A DNA stretch of 5,621 bases from CAZLLV01 sp964560325 (GTDB lineage: Bacteria; Acidobacteriota; Thermoanaerobaculia; Multivoradales; DATKCC01): contig CAZLLV010000465.1 in NCBI GenBank assembly GCA_964560325.1, positions 1-5,621 on the forward strand, read 5' to 3'. The notes beneath the pieces were generated by a model that saw nothing but the letters and a program-made list of their open reading frames with translations, ran no database searches and was not told the DNA's origin. This document shows positions 4,751 through 5,621 of this stretch, in pieces. The stretch's first letter is position 1; each line of letters begins with the position of its first letter. The position numbers and the translations under genes were made by a program.

Positions 4751-5620
4751 ATGAGCCAGACGACCGCCAGCCGTGAGCCCTTCGACCTCGTGACCCCCGC
4801 CGGACGCACCCTCCACGGCTTCGTCGACCGCCCCGAAGGGCGGGCCGAGCGGCCGACGGTAGTCGTCTGCCACGGCTTCAAGGGGTTCATGGAGTGGGCC
4901 TTCTTCCCCCACCTCGCCGAGCTTCTCGCGAGCCGCGGCTTCACGGTCGTGCGCTTCAACTTCTCCGGCTCCGGCATGGTGCCGGGCGAGGACCGCGCGA
5001 CCGACCCGGAGGGGTTCCGCCGCAACACCTTCACCCGCGAGCAGGAGGATCTCGACGCGGTGCTCCGGGCGCTCGGGAACGATCTCGCCCACGGCCTGGT
5101 CGACCGCGACCGCATCGGGCTCTTCGGCCACAGCCGGGGCGGCGGCGCGGCGGTGCTCGCGGCGGGGTCGGAGCGCTGGAGCCCGCGCGTGCAGGCGCTC
5201 GTGACCTGGGCCGCCGTCGCCACCTTCGAACGCCTCGGCGCGGAGGAGATCCGGCGCTGGCGCGAGACCGGCGAGTGGGTGGTGACCAACTCCCGCACCG
5301 GCCAGGATCTGCCGATCGCCGTCGACCTGCTCGACGACCTGGAGCAGAACCGCGAGGCCCTCGACGTCCGCGCCGCCGCCGGCCGGATCGAGGCGCCGTG
5401 GCTGATCGTCCACGGCGACGCGGACGAGTCGGTCTCGGTCGAGGACGGGCGCTCGCTGCTCGCCGCCGGCGGCGGCCCGGACGAGGGACGGCGCGAGCTG
5501 CTCGAGGTCGCGGGCGCCGGCCACACCTTCGGGGCCGTCCACCCCTTCGCCGGCCCGACTCCGCAGCTCATCGAAGCCCTCAACGCCACCCAGCGCTGGT
5601 TCCGCAAGCATCTCGCCTGA
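4751..5620 (+). CDS. Alpha/beta hydrolase (serine esterase/peptidase-like)
   Basis: This complete 289-residue cytoplasmic protein has no signal peptide or membrane segment. Alpha/beta-hydrolase landmarks are in order: the oxyanion-hole strand TVVVCHGFKGFMEW (36-49) and VVRFNFSGSGMVPGE (66-80). The nucleophile elbow is GHSRGGG, with Ser128. The acid lies in LIVHGDADESVSV, probably Asp225, and the catalytic His258 is in GAGHTFG. The triad is therefore complete. A cap-like insert lies at about 155-210, including RRWRETGEWVVTNSRTGQDL. Reaction type is probably hydrolysis of an ester or similar acyl bond; the substrate is unknown, and family relatives include acyl esterases and prolyl-oligopeptidase-like enzymes. 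The ATG at 4751 is supported by the TAACAT box 6 nt upstream. It stands alone on the plus strand, diverging from the YgfZ-like gene, and ends one base before the window edge, so whether a further gene follows is not visible. Confidence 0.9.
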   Translation: MSQTTASREPFDLVTPAGRTLHGFVDRPEGRAERPTVVVCHGFKGFMEWAFFPHLAELLASRGFTVVRFNFSGSGMVPGEDRATDPEGFRRNTFTREQEDLDAVLRALGNDLAHGLVDRDRIGLFGHSRGGGAAVLAAGSERWSPRVQALVTWAAVATFERLGAEEIRRWRETGEWVVTNSRTGQDLPIAVDLLDDLEQNREALDVRAAAGRIEAPWLIVHGDADESVSVEDGRSLLAAGGGPDEGRRELLEVAGAGHTFGAVHPFAGPTPQLIEALNATQRWFRKHLA

Positions 5621-5621
5621 G

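Noticed and set aside
4744..5611. Long open frames antisense to the alpha/beta hydrolase, one of them continuous with the YgfZ-like frame
   Set aside because: They are products of GC-rich codon bias opposite a gene with an intact catalytic triad. The translation is low-complexity Arg/Ala/Pro/Ser-rich with no family resemblance, and the YgfZ start is fixed by the TACTAT box and by homology.

Overview
This is a GC-rich (roughly 70% or more by eye) stretch of ordinary, tightly packed bacterial chromosome. It holds eight protein-coding genes, one of them cut by the left edge, and almost no non-coding DNA. No RNA gene, mobile element, CRISPR array, integrase or attachment site was recognised. Base composition, the mix of housekeeping genes and the promoter style (short -10-like boxes 6-7 nt before start codons) fit a high-GC lineage such as Acidobacteriota, Actinobacteriota or relatives. 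The phylum cannot be fixed from the sequence alone.

Layout. Positions 1-1920 carry a minus-strand cluster, read right to left: class II thymidine kinase, YciA-like acyl-CoA thioesterase, ECF sigma factor, and the start of a probable RskA-like anti-sigma factor. The kinase/thioesterase pair and the sigma/anti-sigma pair each share a GTGA stop/start overlap, which suggests translational coupling. Diverging from the kinase is a plus-strand DUF2203 gene (2030-2383). It converges, 8 bp apart, on a minus-strand HAD-superfamily hydrolase (2392-3087) whose first catalytic motif is DxN instead of DxD. The HAD gene diverges from an A-type Fe-S carrier gene of the IscA/ErpA family (3143-3538). That gene converges on a YgfZ/GcvT-like Fe-S maintenance gene (3608-4696), with a GC-rich hairpin between the two. 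The YgfZ-like gene diverges from an alpha/beta hydrolase gene (4751-5620).

How the genes relate. Two links are strong: sigma factor with its adjacent putative regulator, and the A-type carrier beside YgfZ, both concerned with iron-sulfur proteins. The other neighbours (nucleotide salvage, acyl-CoA hydrolysis, HAD phosphatase, esterase-like hydrolase) look like housekeeping genes without an obvious shared pathway.

The most interesting pattern is in expression signals. Three genes that each begin a transcription unit (HAD, YgfZ, alpha/beta hydrolase) have a TANNNT box ending 6 or 7 nt before the ATG and no Shine-Dalgarno sequence, as expected for leaderless mRNAs. The two genes that overlap the stop codon of an upstream gene have purine-rich Shine-Dalgarno sequences instead. 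I see no convincing new defence system, cluster or element here.
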